DNA from: Clostridiales bacterium
GTDB taxonomy: Bacteria; Bacillota; Clostridia; Oscillospirales; Oscillospiraceae
Assembly: GCA_004553495.1 (NCBI GenBank)
Contig: SFLE01000001.1
Span: 51,338 to 115,337 of the forward strand
DNA: 64,000 nucleotides
Direction of reading: 5' to 3'
The notes under the pieces were generated by a model. The model did not search any database. It was not told the origin of the DNA and worked only from the letters and a program-made list of their open reading frames with translations. This document shows, in pieces, positions 1-8,663 of the stretch (within the stretch, counting starts at the first letter, position 1; every line of letters starts with the position of its first letter). Position numbers and translations under genes: made by a program.

Positions 1-613
1 CGGGCACAACTCCGCGCACGCACGAGGTGGGGTAAACGCTTGCCCTGCGCCCGAGAACGGTGCCGGGGTTGAGAACGCTGTTGCAGCCGATCTCGACATT
101 ATCGCCGAGTATCGCTCCGACCTTTTTGCGCCCCGTCGGTATGAGCTCATCGCCGTTTTTTATAACTACGAGCGTTTTATCGCTCTTGACATTTGATGTT
201 ATCGAGCCTGCGCCCATATGCGCCTTGTATCCGAGTATCGAATCGCCGACATAGTTATAGTGCGGAGTCTGCACTCCGTCGAACAAAACGACATTTTTAA
301 GCTCGGTGGAGTTGCCGACGACGGCGTTTTTGCCGACTATCGCGCTGGAGCGGATAAATGCGCAGTGGCGCACCTCTGCGCCGTGGTCTATGATACAGGG
401 AGAGCCTATATATGCCGAGGGAAAAATCTTTGCATCGCGCGCGATCCAGACATTCTCGCCGCGCTTTTCATACTCGTCCTCGGGCAGCGTGTTGCCGAGC
501 TTTATTATAAAATTGCTTATATCCGCAAGCGCCTCCCACGGATAGATCTTATCCTTAAAGAGGTCCGCGGCTATGGTCTTGCTCAGATCGAGCAAATCAG
601 TTATCGTATACAT
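1..613 (-). CDS. Left-handed beta-helix (GlmU C-terminal-like) protein, partial
   Basis: The visible 204 residues start at an ATG one base after the glmM stop codon and run off the left edge, so the C-terminus is missing. From about residue 50 the protein is hexapeptide-repeat-like, with recurring small hydrophobic turns such as IGSPCIIDHGAEV and VGKNAVVGNSTELKNVV, the pattern of left-handed beta-helix acyltransferases. The segment ending KNGDELIPTGRKKVGAILGD resembles the C-terminal half of GlmU-type and sugar-1-phosphate acetyl/nucleotidyltransferases. No N-terminal nucleotidyltransferase domain is present. Family homologues are often labelled UDP-N-acetylglucosamine pyrophosphorylase, but that activity cannot be inferred here. 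The neighbouring glmM and nagB-like genes suggest an acetyltransferase or binding role in amino-sugar phosphate metabolism. Confidence 0.75.
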   Translation of the reverse strand, partial: MYTITDLLDLSKTIAADLFKDKIYPWEALADISNFIIKLGNTLPEDEYEKRGENVWIARDAKIFPSAYIGSPCIIDHGAEVRHCAFIRSSAIVGKNAVVGNSTELKNVVLFDGVQTPHYNYVGDSILGYKAHMGAGSITSNVKSDKTLVVIKNGDELIPTGRKKVGAILGDNVEIGCNSVLNPGTVLGRRASVYPTSCVRGVVP

Positions 614-614
614 C

Positions 615-1979
615 TTATTTCACCTTGATAAGTCTGCCGCTTTTATGCATGGCATCTATTATGTAGTCAACGCACCTTTCGCACATTTCGTTGCTTTTTG
701 CCTCCGCCATAACGCGCAGGACAGGCTCGGTGCCGCTCTTGCGGAGCAGTATGCGTCCCTCGTCGCCGAGCTGCTGCTCCATCTCGGAAACCGCCTTCTT
801 TACCTCGGCGCACTCAAGGGTTTCGTCCTTATCGGTGACGACGACATTTTTAAGAAGCTGCGGATACATGACAACCGGCGCCGCGAGTGCAGAAAGCGGC
901 TGCTTGCTCTCGCACATTGCCTCCATTATCTTGATGGCGGTGAGTATACCGTCACCGGAGTTGGCAAGGCGTCCAAAAATGATATGTCCCGACTGCTCGC
1001 CGCCGAGGATATAGCCGTTTGCGCGCATATTCTCCGCGACATACTTATCGCCGACCGCCGTCTTTTCATATCCTATGCCGATGGCGTCGAGCGCCTTGTA
1101 AAGTCCCATGTTGCTCATAACGGTGGTGACGATCTTCTTTTCGCCCATAATGCCGCTGTCGCGCATATACTTGCCGCAGACATACAGGATATGATCGCCC
1201 GTTATTATGCCGCCCTTTTCATCTACAGCAAGGCAGCGGTCGGCATCGCCGTCGAACGCAAAGCCGACATCGAGCTTATTATCCAGAACGAATTTCTGCA
1301 TCTGCTCTATATGGGTAGAGCCGCAGTTTACATTGATATTAATACCGTCGGGGTTATTGGAGATAACATATGTATCCGCGCCGAGTGCATCGAAAACGCT
1401 CTTTGCCATCATCCATGTTGAGCCGTTTGCGCAGTCAAGACCGACCTTTTTGCCCTTGTAAGAACGCGTTGCGAGGGAAATGAGGAAGCCGATGTAGCGG
1501 TTTCTGCCGGCGGAATAGTCCACAGTTCTGCCGATCTTCTCGCCAGTTGCGTAAGGGAGAGAGTCCTTTTCGCCGGCGGCTGCCTTGTCGATATACTCCT
1601 CGATGGCGTCGAGTACCTCGTCGCCCATCTTTTCGCCCTTGCCGTTTATGAGCTTTATGCCGTTATCATAGTAAGGGTTATGGCTTGCCGAGATCATTAT
1701 GCCGCAGTCGAAATCATCCGCACGGGTGACATAGGAAACGCTCGGCGTAGTAGTTACATGGAGAAGATACGCGTCCGCACCGGAGGCGGTGAGTCCCGCG
1801 CACAGTGCAGACTCCAGCATATAGCTCGAACGGCGCGTGTCCTTGCCGATAACAACTCTCGTCTTTTTATCCTTGCCGTAGTACCATCCGAGGTATCTGC
1901 CTATCTCAAAGGCGTGCATAACGGTCAGGTCAACATTTGCCTCACCGCGAAATCCGTCAGTTCCGAAGTATTTGCCCAT
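615..1979 (-). CDS. glmM: Phosphoglucosamine mutase GlmM
   Basis: GlmM interconverts glucosamine-6-phosphate and glucosamine-1-phosphate, the step feeding UDP-GlcNAc for peptidoglycan. The 454-residue length is normal for the family. It opens with the typical GKYFGTDGFRG start. The phosphoserine loop ISASHNP puts the catalytic Ser at residue 99, the metal-binding DGDADR lies at 243-248, and the sugar-binding GGEQSGH and C-terminal phosphate-binding RKSGTEPVLRVM motifs are present. It lies between the nagB-like gene (16 bases upstream) and the beta-helix gene (start one base past its stop), so the three are probably one transcript. Confidence 0.97.
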   Translation of the reverse strand: MGKYFGTDGFRGEANVDLTVMHAFEIGRYLGWYYGKDKKTRVVIGKDTRRSSYMLESALCAGLTASGADAYLLHVTTTPSVSYVTRADDFDCGIMISASHNPYYDNGIKLINGKGEKMGDEVLDAIEEYIDKAAAGEKDSLPYATGEKIGRTVDYSAGRNRYIGFLISLATRSYKGKKVGLDCANGSTWMMAKSVFDALGADTYVISNNPDGININVNCGSTHIEQMQKFVLDNKLDVGFAFDGDADRCLAVDEKGGIITGDHILYVCGKYMRDSGIMGEKKIVTTVMSNMGLYKALDAIGIGYEKTAVGDKYVAENMRANGYILGGEQSGHIIFGRLANSGDGILTAIKIMEAMCESKQPLSALAAPVVMYPQLLKNVVVTDKDETLECAEVKKAVSEMEQQLGDEGRILLRKSGTEPVLRVMAEAKSNEMCERCVDYIIDAMHKSGRLIKVK

Positions 1980-1995
1980 TGTTTTCTCCTTTAGC

Positions 1996-2685
1996 TTAAA
2001 GCTTTGCCGCAGCGTCGCTGTCGAGCAGAAGCGTCATATTCATATGCATCTGAAGCATGGCAGCCGGTACATAGGTCGAGGTCTTGCCATAGACAAGCTC
2101 GTGGATGATCTCTGTCTTTTCCTTGCCGAATGCAACAAGTATCACATTTCTTGACTCGCATATGGTCTTGAGCCCCATGGTGACGGCTTTATCCGGCACA
2201 TTTTCCTCGCCGCCGAAGCGCTCGGCCTTTCTCGCCTTTGTCCTGTCGGTGAGCTTAACGACATGGGTGTAGGAATCATACGGCGTTGCGGGCTCGTTAA
2301 AGCCTATATGTCCGTTCGTTCCGATGCCGAGCACCGCAAGCTCTATACCGCCGCACTGCTCGATCTGAGCGTCGAACTCGGCGGCGTTTTCCGGCGTGGG
2401 AGTATGTATATTCGTAATTCCGACCTTGGAGTACAGCTCCTCGTTGAGGCGGAACGCGCACGAGCGCTCATCGCCCGCGTCGAGCCCGACATAATCGCAG
2501 ACGGTAAACGCCTTACACCCGCTCAGCGCTTTGCAGTTGAGCTCTGCCAAGGCATCGTAAACATATTTTGTGGTTCGTCCGGAGGCGAACGCCATTGCGC
2601 AACCGGGTACCTTTTCGGCGTGCTCGGCTATCATGGAAGCTGCCAACGCGCTTATTTTTTCACGACTGTCAACAATGATCTTCAT
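1996..2685 (-). CDS. nagB: Glucosamine-6-phosphate deaminase-like protein (NagB family)
   Basis: This 229-residue protein belongs to the NagB/6-phosphogluconolactonase fold family. The signature GIGTNGHIGFNEP sits at 120-132, and the C-terminal LQMHMNMTLLLDSDAA matches Bacillus-type NagB. NagB converts glucosamine-6-phosphate to fructose-6-phosphate and ammonia. Two active-site regions diverge from the norm: the phosphate loop, usually ATGGTP, reads ASGRTT (34-39), and the usual DEYxGL reads CDYVGL (63-68). Position beside glmM fits amino-sugar turnover, but substrate preference could differ from classical NagB. Confidence 0.8.
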   Translation of the reverse strand: MKIIVDSREKISALAASMIAEHAEKVPGCAMAFASGRTTKYVYDALAELNCKALSGCKAFTVCDYVGLDAGDERSCAFRLNEELYSKVGITNIHTPTPENAAEFDAQIEQCGGIELAVLGIGTNGHIGFNEPATPYDSYTHVVKLTDRTKARKAERFGGEENVPDKAVTMGLKTICESRNVILVAFGKEKTEIIHELVYGKTSTYVPAAMLQMHMNMTLLLDSDAAAKL

Positions 2686-2750
2686 CGTTATTCATCCTTT
2701 CCTGATAATTCGCGCCTTTGCAGGTAAAAATACAAGCGGAGGCGATATAT

Positions 2751-3425
2751 TTGGCAATTATATTTATCCGCACCGTAATACTATATTTTGCGATACTCAT
2801 TTCGATGCGGCTTATGGGCAAGCGTCAGCTCGGAGAGCTTGAGATCTCCGAGTTTATAGTCGCGGCGCTCATTGCGGACCTTGCCGCAACGCCGCTGCAG
2901 GATATAGGCATCCCGCTTCTGAACGGGCTTTTGCCTATAGCTATTATGTTCTGCCTTGAGATAATCATTGCGGGGCTTAACTTAAAGTGCATAAGGCTTC
3001 GCAAGTTCACCTACGGAAAGCCCGAAATAATAATTAAAAACGGCAAGATAGACCGCGAAAAAATGCAGCGCAACCGCTTTACGATAGACGAACTCATGCA
3101 GGAGCTGCGCGCTCAGGGGCAAAGCGACGCAAGCCAGATAGCCTACGCGGTGCTTGAAACGAACGGTCAGCTCAGCATAATACTCAAAAGTGACAGTCAG
3201 CCCGCCACCGCGGGTCAGCTAAGTGTTGCGGGGCAGGATGAGTGCTATGCTCACATCATAATTAACGACGGCAGGATACTTGACAACAATCTCCGTCTGC
3301 TCGGGCGCGACAGGCGTTGGCTCGTCAATGAGCTTAGACGCCGGAACATATCCGGCGCGGAGGATGTTTACATTCTCACACTGTCAGACAGCGGAAGCAT
3401 TTTCTGCCAGACAAGGGAGGGATAG
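2751..3425 (+). CDS. DUF421 (YetF-type) membrane protein
   Basis: This is a YetF-like protein: about three hydrophobic segments in the first 75 residues (start IIFIRTVILYFAILISMRLMG, then the GKRQLGELEISEFIVAALIAD stretch typical of DUF421), followed by a soluble alpha/beta domain. I chose a TTG start at 2751, preceded by CGGAGG at 2737-2742 with 8-base spacing, giving 224 residues; an in-frame TTG at 2718 lacks a ribosome site. DUF421 proteins are envelope proteins of unsettled function, linked in Bacillus to membrane lipid or spore roles. It is followed after one base by a DUF4363 gene, a pairing common in Clostridia. Confidence 0.88.
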   Translation: MAIIFIRTVILYFAILISMRLMGKRQLGELEISEFIVAALIADLAATPLQDIGIPLLNGLLPIAIMFCLEIIIAGLNLKCIRLRKFTYGKPEIIIKNGKIDREKMQRNRFTIDELMQELRAQGQSDASQIAYAVLETNGQLSIILKSDSQPATAGQLSVAGQDECYAHIIINDGRILDNNLRLLGRDRRWLVNELRRRNISGAEDVYILTLSDSGSIFCQTREG

Positions 3426-3426
3426 C

Positions 3427-3807
3427 ATGAAAAAGGAGATCGTCGCCGGAGCGCTGCTTATCTTGCTGTTCGCCGGAGTTCTAATAAACATCCGAGTTAC
3501 CGAACAGATGGTCCGATCTCTGACGGACGAGGTGACCGAGGCATACAAAAGTGCCGTTTCCGGTGACTTCGATAGTGCCAGGCAGCAGATAGACGCTGCC
3601 GCAGAGCACTGGCTTTCGCTTGACGGCTACACGCATATCTTCATCCGCCACAGCGAGATAAACTCTACGACCGAGGCGTTTTTCCAGTTAAAGACCGACA
3701 TTTACGCCGAGGATGCCGGCGCTGCGGCAGGCTCCTACGGGCTTTTGAAGGAAACGCTCAACTCGCTTATGACGATGGAGCAGATAAGCATCGGAAGTAT
3801 TTTCTGA
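3427..3807 (+). CDS. DUF4363 family protein
   Basis: The product is 126 residues with one N-terminal hydrophobic segment (about 5-22: IVAGALLILLFAGVLI) serving as signal anchor. The extracytoplasmic part is predicted helical and contains an FDSARQQIDAAAEHW segment, the pattern of DUF4363. Function is unknown. The gene starts right after the DUF421 stop and is likely co-translated with it. Its TGA stop directly abuts the TGA of nrdR on the other strand, so the two convergent genes meet with no spacer. Confidence 0.8.
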   Translation: MKKEIVAGALLILLFAGVLINIRVTEQMVRSLTDEVTEAYKSAVSGDFDSARQQIDAAAEHWLSLDGYTHIFIRHSEINSTTEAFFQLKTDIYAEDAGAAAGSYGLLKETLNSLMTMEQISIGSIF

Positions 3808-4263
3808 TCACTTATCGCTCAGGAGCTTTGTGAGCTCCTCCATGAATGTATTTATGTCCTTAAAGCTGCGGTAAACGGAGGCAAAGCGGACATACGCGAC
3901 CTCATCGACCGCCTTTATGCGCTTCATGACCATTTCGCCGATCTCAACAGTGCTGATCTCACGCTCGAGCGCGCTCTGAAGCTCCTGCTCTATCTCGTCG
4001 GCTATCTTTTCAAGCTGAGAGAGCGTTACCGGACGCTTTTCGCAGGCGCGCACCATGCCGTTTATGAGCTTGACTCTGTCAAACTGCTGGCGGGAACCAT
4101 CGCGCTTTACAACGACCAGAGGCAGATGCTCGATGGTCTCATATGTAGTGAAGCGCTTCTGGCATGCCAGACACTCTCTGCGGCGGCGAATGGTCGTGCC
4201 CTCCTCGGCGGGACGGGAGTCGATGACCTTGCTTTCAAGAAATCCGCAAAACGGGCATTTCAT
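3808..4263 (-). CDS. nrdR: Transcriptional repressor NrdR
   Basis: NrdR represses ribonucleotide reductase genes in response to ATP/dATP. The 151-residue protein has the N-terminal zinc ribbon with Cys3, Cys6, Cys31 and Cys34 (CPFC and CLAC) followed by an ATP-cone domain from about residue 46. The start at 4263 is preceded by GGAGG with 8-base spacing; a longer reading frame upstream has no ribosome site. No nrd gene lies nearby, so it acts in trans. A TATAAT element just upstream indicates its own promoter. Confidence 0.96.
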   Translation of the reverse strand: MKCPFCGFLESKVIDSRPAEEGTTIRRRRECLACQKRFTTYETIEHLPLVVVKRDGSRQQFDRVKLINGMVRACEKRPVTLSQLEKIADEIEQELQSALEREISTVEIGEMVMKRIKAVDEVAYVRFASVYRSFKDINTFMEELTKLLSDK

Positions 4264-4297
4264 ATATTTATCCTCCAAGTTCTATTACTGACAAATG

Positions 4298-4303
4298 ATT
4301 ATA
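4298..4303 (-). promoter_or_regulatory. -10 element of the nrdR promoter
   Basis: On the minus strand the 69-base gap between rnmV and nrdR contains a perfect TATAAT about 35 bases upstream of the nrdR ATG. The hexamer 17 bases further upstream (TGGCAA) is a poor -35, so strength or an activator is uncertain. No convincing NrdR box was seen. Confidence 0.55.
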
Positions 4304-4332
4304 ACACAACATGTCGTATATTGCCACTGTTT

Positions 4333-4920
4333 TTAATATTCTCCCGAAAGGAACTCCTCGCGGCTCATGAGCGCGTTTATCACCTGCAAAAGCGCCTGAG
4401 CCGTCATTTTGTGCGGAAGCCCCGCTTTCTTGAGAAAAGCGGTCCTCTTAGCGGCACTGCCCGCCGCTCCGGTTAGCCCCTTGGCGTACATATCGGCAAT
4501 GGTAATCTTCTCGCCCTGCTGCCTATTCTGCCCGTCTATCGTTGCTCCCGCCTGCCTGAGCGCGCGCATTATTACCTCCTCGCTCATGCCCTCGACTCCG
4601 AGCTTTCCCTCGCGCGAGGATCTTGCCTTGCGGCGCTCCTTGCCTTCTATCTCGGGGATATAGGCGTTTTTTACGAGCTTGGGGTCAACGCAGCCCTTTA
4701 TGAAATTTCTTATGACGAGCCCCGCTCCGTCGGGATCGGTGAAAATGATAAGCCCGCGCTTCTGCGCAAGGGTGCGCAGGAGTTGCTGCTTTTCCCTGTC
4801 ATTGAACACGCCGAAGCCGGAGGTCTCGATTATGGTGGCGTCTATTATCTGGGAAAGCGTGTTCTTATCATACCGTCCCTCAACCACTATTACCTCGGAT
4901 ACGCTATGCACCGGTCTCAC
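4333..4920 (-). CDS. rnmV: Ribonuclease M5
   Basis: RNase M5 carries out the final maturation of 5S rRNA in Firmicutes. The 195-residue protein has a Toprim domain with the catalytic Glu14 in VEGRYD and the DxD-type acidic motif in FTDPDGAG around residue 61, followed by a DUF4093-like C-terminal region. The start is a GTG overlapping the end of holA by 17 bases; a second GTG three codons later is an alternative, and neither has a strong ribosome site. The usual neighbour rsmA (ksgA) is not adjacent here. Confidence 0.92.
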   Translation of the reverse strand: MRPVHSVSEVIVVEGRYDKNTLSQIIDATIIETSGFGVFNDREKQQLLRTLAQKRGLIIFTDPDGAGLVIRNFIKGCVDPKLVKNAYIPEIEGKERRKARSSREGKLGVEGMSEEVIMRALRQAGATIDGQNRQQGEKITIADMYAKGLTGAAGSAAKRTAFLKKAGLPHKMTAQALLQVINALMSREEFLSGEY

Positions 4921-5950
4921 CCGACGCTATGCGCATCACGCAGTCCTTCAAAAGCTCGGTGGGATCGGTTCTCGTGCTTTTCATGGCGTAGTCGGTTTCC
5001 GCGCACAGCTCGACGGCATATTTTATCTGCTGTGTTGAAAACCGGCGTGATGCCGCCAAAAGCCGGCTCGCTATGAAATCATATTTCAGCGCAAGCGTTT
5101 TCATAAGATAATCTTTGCCGAGGTCGTAATCTATGGCTACACGCGCGGCGTACATCCTGCGCATCTGGTTGCCGACTATTGCAAGTATCATCGTCGGTTC
5201 GTTATTTTTATCCGCCAGAAGCTCTCCGAGAAGGCGCATCGCGGCGTTGTTCTCGCCGTTTGCCAGCGCCTCGGTCATGTCGAAAACGACTGCCTCAGGG
5301 ATATGATGGGCAACGGCGTTTACATCGGCTTCGGTCACTCTGTCCGATTTTACATAGGATGCGATCTTATTGATCTCGGGAATGAGCCCGTTCATAAGCC
5401 CGCCGCTTACATTTATAAGCCGCTGCACAGCGTTGAGCTCTATACCCTTCCCTGCCGCCGCGAATCGCTTTATTATCCACTTTATGAGCATATCGCCGCT
5501 CTGCGCGTTGACGCATACATCACTGCCGAGCTTTGCTATGGCTTTATACAGCTTCAGGCGCTTATCCGGCTCAAAGCCGACCGGTGCCATAAACACGACG
5601 GTGCAGTACTCCGGTATATCCGAAAGTATCGCCGCTACCTCGTCGGCTTCCTTGAGCTTGTTTATATCCGCTCCGCGGATCTCGACAAGGCTTCGCTCGG
5701 ACAGAAAAGGCACGCTATCTACCGCCTCTCGCAGGCTCAAGGCCGTGAAATCGCGCTCGTCGATGCGGCGATAGCTGAAATCATCGGCATCGCTCGTCAG
5801 ACACTGCTTTTTTATCTCCTCAAAAAAGCGCTCGGCAAGGTAGTCCTCGGGTCCCCATATGAGATAAAGCCTCTCCGGTCCCTGAGTTCTGAGCTTGCGC
5901 ACGCTTTCGTTATAATTAAATTTTTCCTCGTTTTTTGATCTCTTTGCCAT
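4904..5950 (-). CDS. holA: DNA polymerase III subunit delta (HolA)
   Basis: HolA is the clamp-loader subunit that opens the beta sliding clamp. The 348-residue length is typical. The N-terminal RLYLIWGPEDYLAERFF resembles the family's degenerate P-loop start, and the remainder follows delta-subunit organisation with a helical C-terminal collar region (LKYDFIASRLLAASRRFSTQ). It directly follows comEC (stop at 5951) and overlaps rnmV, so the three are probably co-transcribed. The comEC-holA linkage is common in Firmicutes. Confidence 0.93.
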   Translation of the reverse strand: MAKRSKNEEKFNYNESVRKLRTQGPERLYLIWGPEDYLAERFFEEIKKQCLTSDADDFSYRRIDERDFTALSLREAVDSVPFLSERSLVEIRGADINKLKEADEVAAILSDIPEYCTVVFMAPVGFEPDKRLKLYKAIAKLGSDVCVNAQSGDMLIKWIIKRFAAAGKGIELNAVQRLINVSGGLMNGLIPEINKIASYVKSDRVTEADVNAVAHHIPEAVVFDMTEALANGENNAAMRLLGELLADKNNEPTMILAIVGNQMRRMYAARVAIDYDLGKDYLMKTLALKYDFIASRLLAASRRFSTQQIKYAVELCAETDYAMKSTRTDPTELLKDCVMRIASGETGA

Positions 5951-8245
5951 TTAATCACCTGCCGTGATGTGAATGATAATTCTCCCGAGTTCATCGGTGC
6001 GAAGTGTTTCTATGCCGTGCCTGTCGAGCCGTTCAAGCGTTTCATCCGAAGGATGCCCGTAGTTATTATATCCGGTGGATACAACGGCTGTATCCGGAGA
6101 AACGGCGTTTAAAAGCTCGTCGCTGCACGAATATTTTGAGCCGTGGTGCGGCACGATAAGAAGCTCAGTGCCTGAAAGCTCATGCTTTGAAACGAGCTCG
6201 CGCTCAACGCTCATCTCGACATCGCCGGTAACGAGCATATCGTATTCGCCGATGCTTACGGTTAACATAATTCCGCTATCATTGCGCTTACCGCGCTCGG
6301 AGCTCTCGAAAATATCCAGCTCTATCTCGCCTGCGGTCAATTCGCTGTCTTGTGTTATGTAAACTACTTGGGTGCCGTTTTCGTCCGCCGCGGCAAGGAG
6401 CTTCTCAAGCATACCGTCCGCACTCGTGTCGGCGGCGTTGTCCGGCAGCACAAGAATTTTTACGCGCATGAGGTCCATGAGTCGCGCGGCTCCGGTGGCA
6501 TGATCCGTGTGCAGATGCGTGAGCACGAGATAATCAATATCGTTATGCCCCATTGAATGGAGGTAGGATGAGAGCATATTGCCCGCGTTCGTGATAACTC
6601 CGTAGCTGCCGCAGTCGATGACAACGCAGCTATCCCGCTGCGTTACCGCGATGCACTGTCCGTTGCCGACGCTCATAACGCTTATCGTTCCGGTGTCGGC
6701 GCGCATATCCGTATCGGTGCGCACAAAAACGAGCGCCAGCAGTACAAGGCACGCGGCGGTCGGGGCTAAAAGCGTCAGCTTGCGCTTTCGCCTTACGGCC
6801 GCGCACACGACAAACATCACATATGATACGATCAGCCATACAAGCACATAGCCGTTTTCCGTGTACACTGCGGCAAACGGAAGCTTAGCCGCATATTCTA
6901 CCACGACGGCAATATAGCGGACAAGGTATGCCAGCACTTCCGCCGGAAGCATGGCTGCCGGAGCGGATATAAGCCCTATGGCGCACACCAAAAAGCCGCC
7001 GGTGAACAGTATGGATATTGCCCAGAGGCAGAGGATGTTCATTATCGGTGCAAGAAGCGTTACATATCCGAAATGCACCGCTACGAGAGGCACGGTGAAA
7101 ACCGTTACGGAAAGCGAGCTTGACAGCGTTGCGGTGATATAGCTGCCGACGCGTTCCAACGGTCTCGGAAAGCCCAGCTTTTCGCTCATTTTAACATAAA
7201 GCGGCTGGGCAAACAGGAACATTCCCGCCACCGCGCCGAAGGAGAGCTGAAGCGCAACGCTTCCTGCTGCAAACGGATTTGCAAGCAGAATAAGCGCCAG
7301 CGCAAAAGACAGCATCGTAGCTCTGTCGTTTATTCTGCCGGCTATGGGTGCGAGCAGCACCATGCTTATCATTATCCCCGCTCTTACCGCCGACGGAGGC
7401 GAGCCGACCATTATTACAAACAGCCAGACAAGCGCGATGCACATTATTCCCGAACGGCGGGTCTTTCCCAAAACGCTTTGCAGCACACCGATGAGAAACG
7501 CCACATGCATTCCCGAAACGGCGACTACATGGGCAAGTCCCGCTATATTCATTGCGGAATACAGCTTATCGTCGTTATAATAATCGCCCTTGTAGCCTGC
7601 AAGCAGCGCCTTCATAAAATGCGAGACATCGTCCGGAAAAAGCCTGCCTATCTGAGTGTGCAGGGCGTTGCCGATATACTTGGGAAAGTATAAAAACGCG
7701 CCGCTCCAGCGTCCGGTTCGCTCTATCTCACCCGAAACGCTGCCGCACAGGTAAATGCCCTTTGAAATATTGGAATCGGTATCCTCGCCATAGCGCTCGG
7801 TTGCGCTCGTGAGCTTTGCCGTGAGGCTTATCTCGTCTCCGGGACGGAGGTCGGATGCTCCGTCGGAATAGTCAAACATCAGGGCTTTTACATTCGGGTA
7901 CCTCGCGTCGGTCACCCTCACATATATAAGCGTCACATTGCTGCGCCTGTCCGGATAATCGGTCACGCGGGCTGAAAGCTGCACCTTCTCACCCAAGAAG
8001 CCTTCGCATTTATCTATGGTCTGCCAGCAATTTAACTCATAATGCGCAAAGCCTGCCGCCGCTGCAACGGCGAATATTATAACGCGCTTTCGCATATTGC
8101 CCTCGGCGAGCAGTGCAGACAGTGCGATTACTACGCACAGCGCCATTGCCGCACCGAACTGCGTGCGCGACATGACATAGTGCGACATAAAAACCGCCGC
8201 GCAATAGCCAGTGCACGCTATGGCAAGCTTGCGTATACCTCTCAT
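5951..8245 (-). CDS. comEC: DNA internalization protein ComEC/Rec2
   Basis: ComEC forms the inner-membrane channel that admits single-stranded DNA during natural transformation. The protein of about 764 residues has N-terminal membrane segments and a short DUF4131-like domain, the multi-spanning competence domain (GLAHVVAVSGMHVAFLIGVL is the characteristic stretch), and a C-terminal metallo-beta-lactamase-like domain with intact HLHTDH and later GDVE and HHGSK motifs. I chose the ATG at 8245, preceded by GGAAGG with 7-base spacing, over a GTG two codons upstream. A bidirectional terminator separates it from the HIT gene. With dprA in this window it hints at transformability, but comEA and comG are not in view. 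Confidence 0.95.
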   Translation of the reverse strand: MRGIRKLAIACTGYCAAVFMSHYVMSRTQFGAAMALCVVIALSALLAEGNMRKRVIIFAVAAAAGFAHYELNCWQTIDKCEGFLGEKVQLSARVTDYPDRRSNVTLIYVRVTDARYPNVKALMFDYSDGASDLRPGDEISLTAKLTSATERYGEDTDSNISKGIYLCGSVSGEIERTGRWSGAFLYFPKYIGNALHTQIGRLFPDDVSHFMKALLAGYKGDYYNDDKLYSAMNIAGLAHVVAVSGMHVAFLIGVLQSVLGKTRRSGIMCIALVWLFVIMVGSPPSAVRAGIMISMVLLAPIAGRINDRATMLSFALALILLANPFAAGSVALQLSFGAVAGMFLFAQPLYVKMSEKLGFPRPLERVGSYITATLSSSLSVTVFTVPLVAVHFGYVTLLAPIMNILCLWAISILFTGGFLVCAIGLISAPAAMLPAEVLAYLVRYIAVVVEYAAKLPFAAVYTENGYVLVWLIVSYVMFVVCAAVRRKRKLTLLAPTAACLVLLALVFVRTDTDMRADTGTISVMSVGNGQCIAVTQRDSCVVIDCGSYGVITNAGNMLSSYLHSMGHNDIDYLVLTHLHTDHATGAARLMDLMRVKILVLPDNAADTSADGMLEKLLAAADENGTQVVYITQDSELTAGEIELDIFESSERGKRNDSGIMLTVSIGEYDMLVTGDVEMSVERELVSKHELSGTELLIVPHHGSKYSCSDELLNAVSPDTAVVSTGYNNYGHPSDETLERLDRHGIETLRTDELGRIIIHITAGD

Positions 8246-8266
8246 TCCCACACCTTCCGTATGCGC

Positions 8267-8293
8267 AAAAAAGCAGCAGAACGCTGCTTTTTT
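8267..8293. terminator. Bidirectional intrinsic terminator between HIT gene and comEC
   Basis: An 11-base-pair stem (AAAAAAGCAGC pairing with GCTGCTTTTTT) with loop AGAAC gives a U-tract on either strand. On the minus strand it follows the HIT gene and precedes comEC. Confidence 0.85.
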
Positions 8294-8307
8294 ACGCTAT
8301 TAACTAT

Positions 8308-8649
8308 TTATGCCATGCCCTCGGGCAGCTTTTTGCCGCCGAGGAGGTGGAAATGCAGATGCTTGACGGTCTGTCCGCCGTCCTCGCCGCAGTTATTTAC
8401 AACGCGGTAGCCGTTTGTGAGACCCTCGCTTTTTGCTATCTTTGCGATCGCCTCAAAGCACTTTGCGACTTTATCGGAATTTTCGCCGTTTATCTCATCG
8501 GCGCAGCAGATATGCTGCTTCGGCAGGACCAGCACATGGACCGGAGCCTGCGGGTTTATATCGCGGAATGCAAACACATTCTCATCCTCGTAGACCTTTG
8601 TCGAGGGGATCTCTCCCGCGATTATTTTGCAAAACAGACAGTCGTTCAT
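8308..8649 (-). CDS. HIT family nucleotide hydrolase
   Basis: This 113-residue histidine-triad protein has the catalytic motif HLHFHLL near residues 97-103, an N-terminal Cys pair (CLFC) typical of zinc-containing HINT-like members, and the conserved AFRDINPQAPVHVLVLPKQHI core. HIT proteins hydrolyse nucleoside phosphoramidates or AMP adducts; the physiological substrate is usually unknown. It has a strong ribosome site (AGGAGG, 7-base spacing). It lies just after alaS, and aminoacyl-AMP by-products are a plausible substrate, but that is inference. Confidence 0.93.
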   Translation of the reverse strand: MNDCLFCKIIAGEIPSTKVYEDENVFAFRDINPQAPVHVLVLPKQHICCADEINGENSDKVAKCFEAIAKIAKSEGLTNGYRVVNNCGEDGGQTVKHLHFHLLGGKKLPEGMA

Positions 8650-8663
8650 ACCAATACCTCCTG

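Noticed and set aside
4264..4332. Possible NrdR box in the nrdR promoter
   Set aside because: The AATATAC stretch does not give the paired ACACNATATNT-type repeats of NrdR sites.
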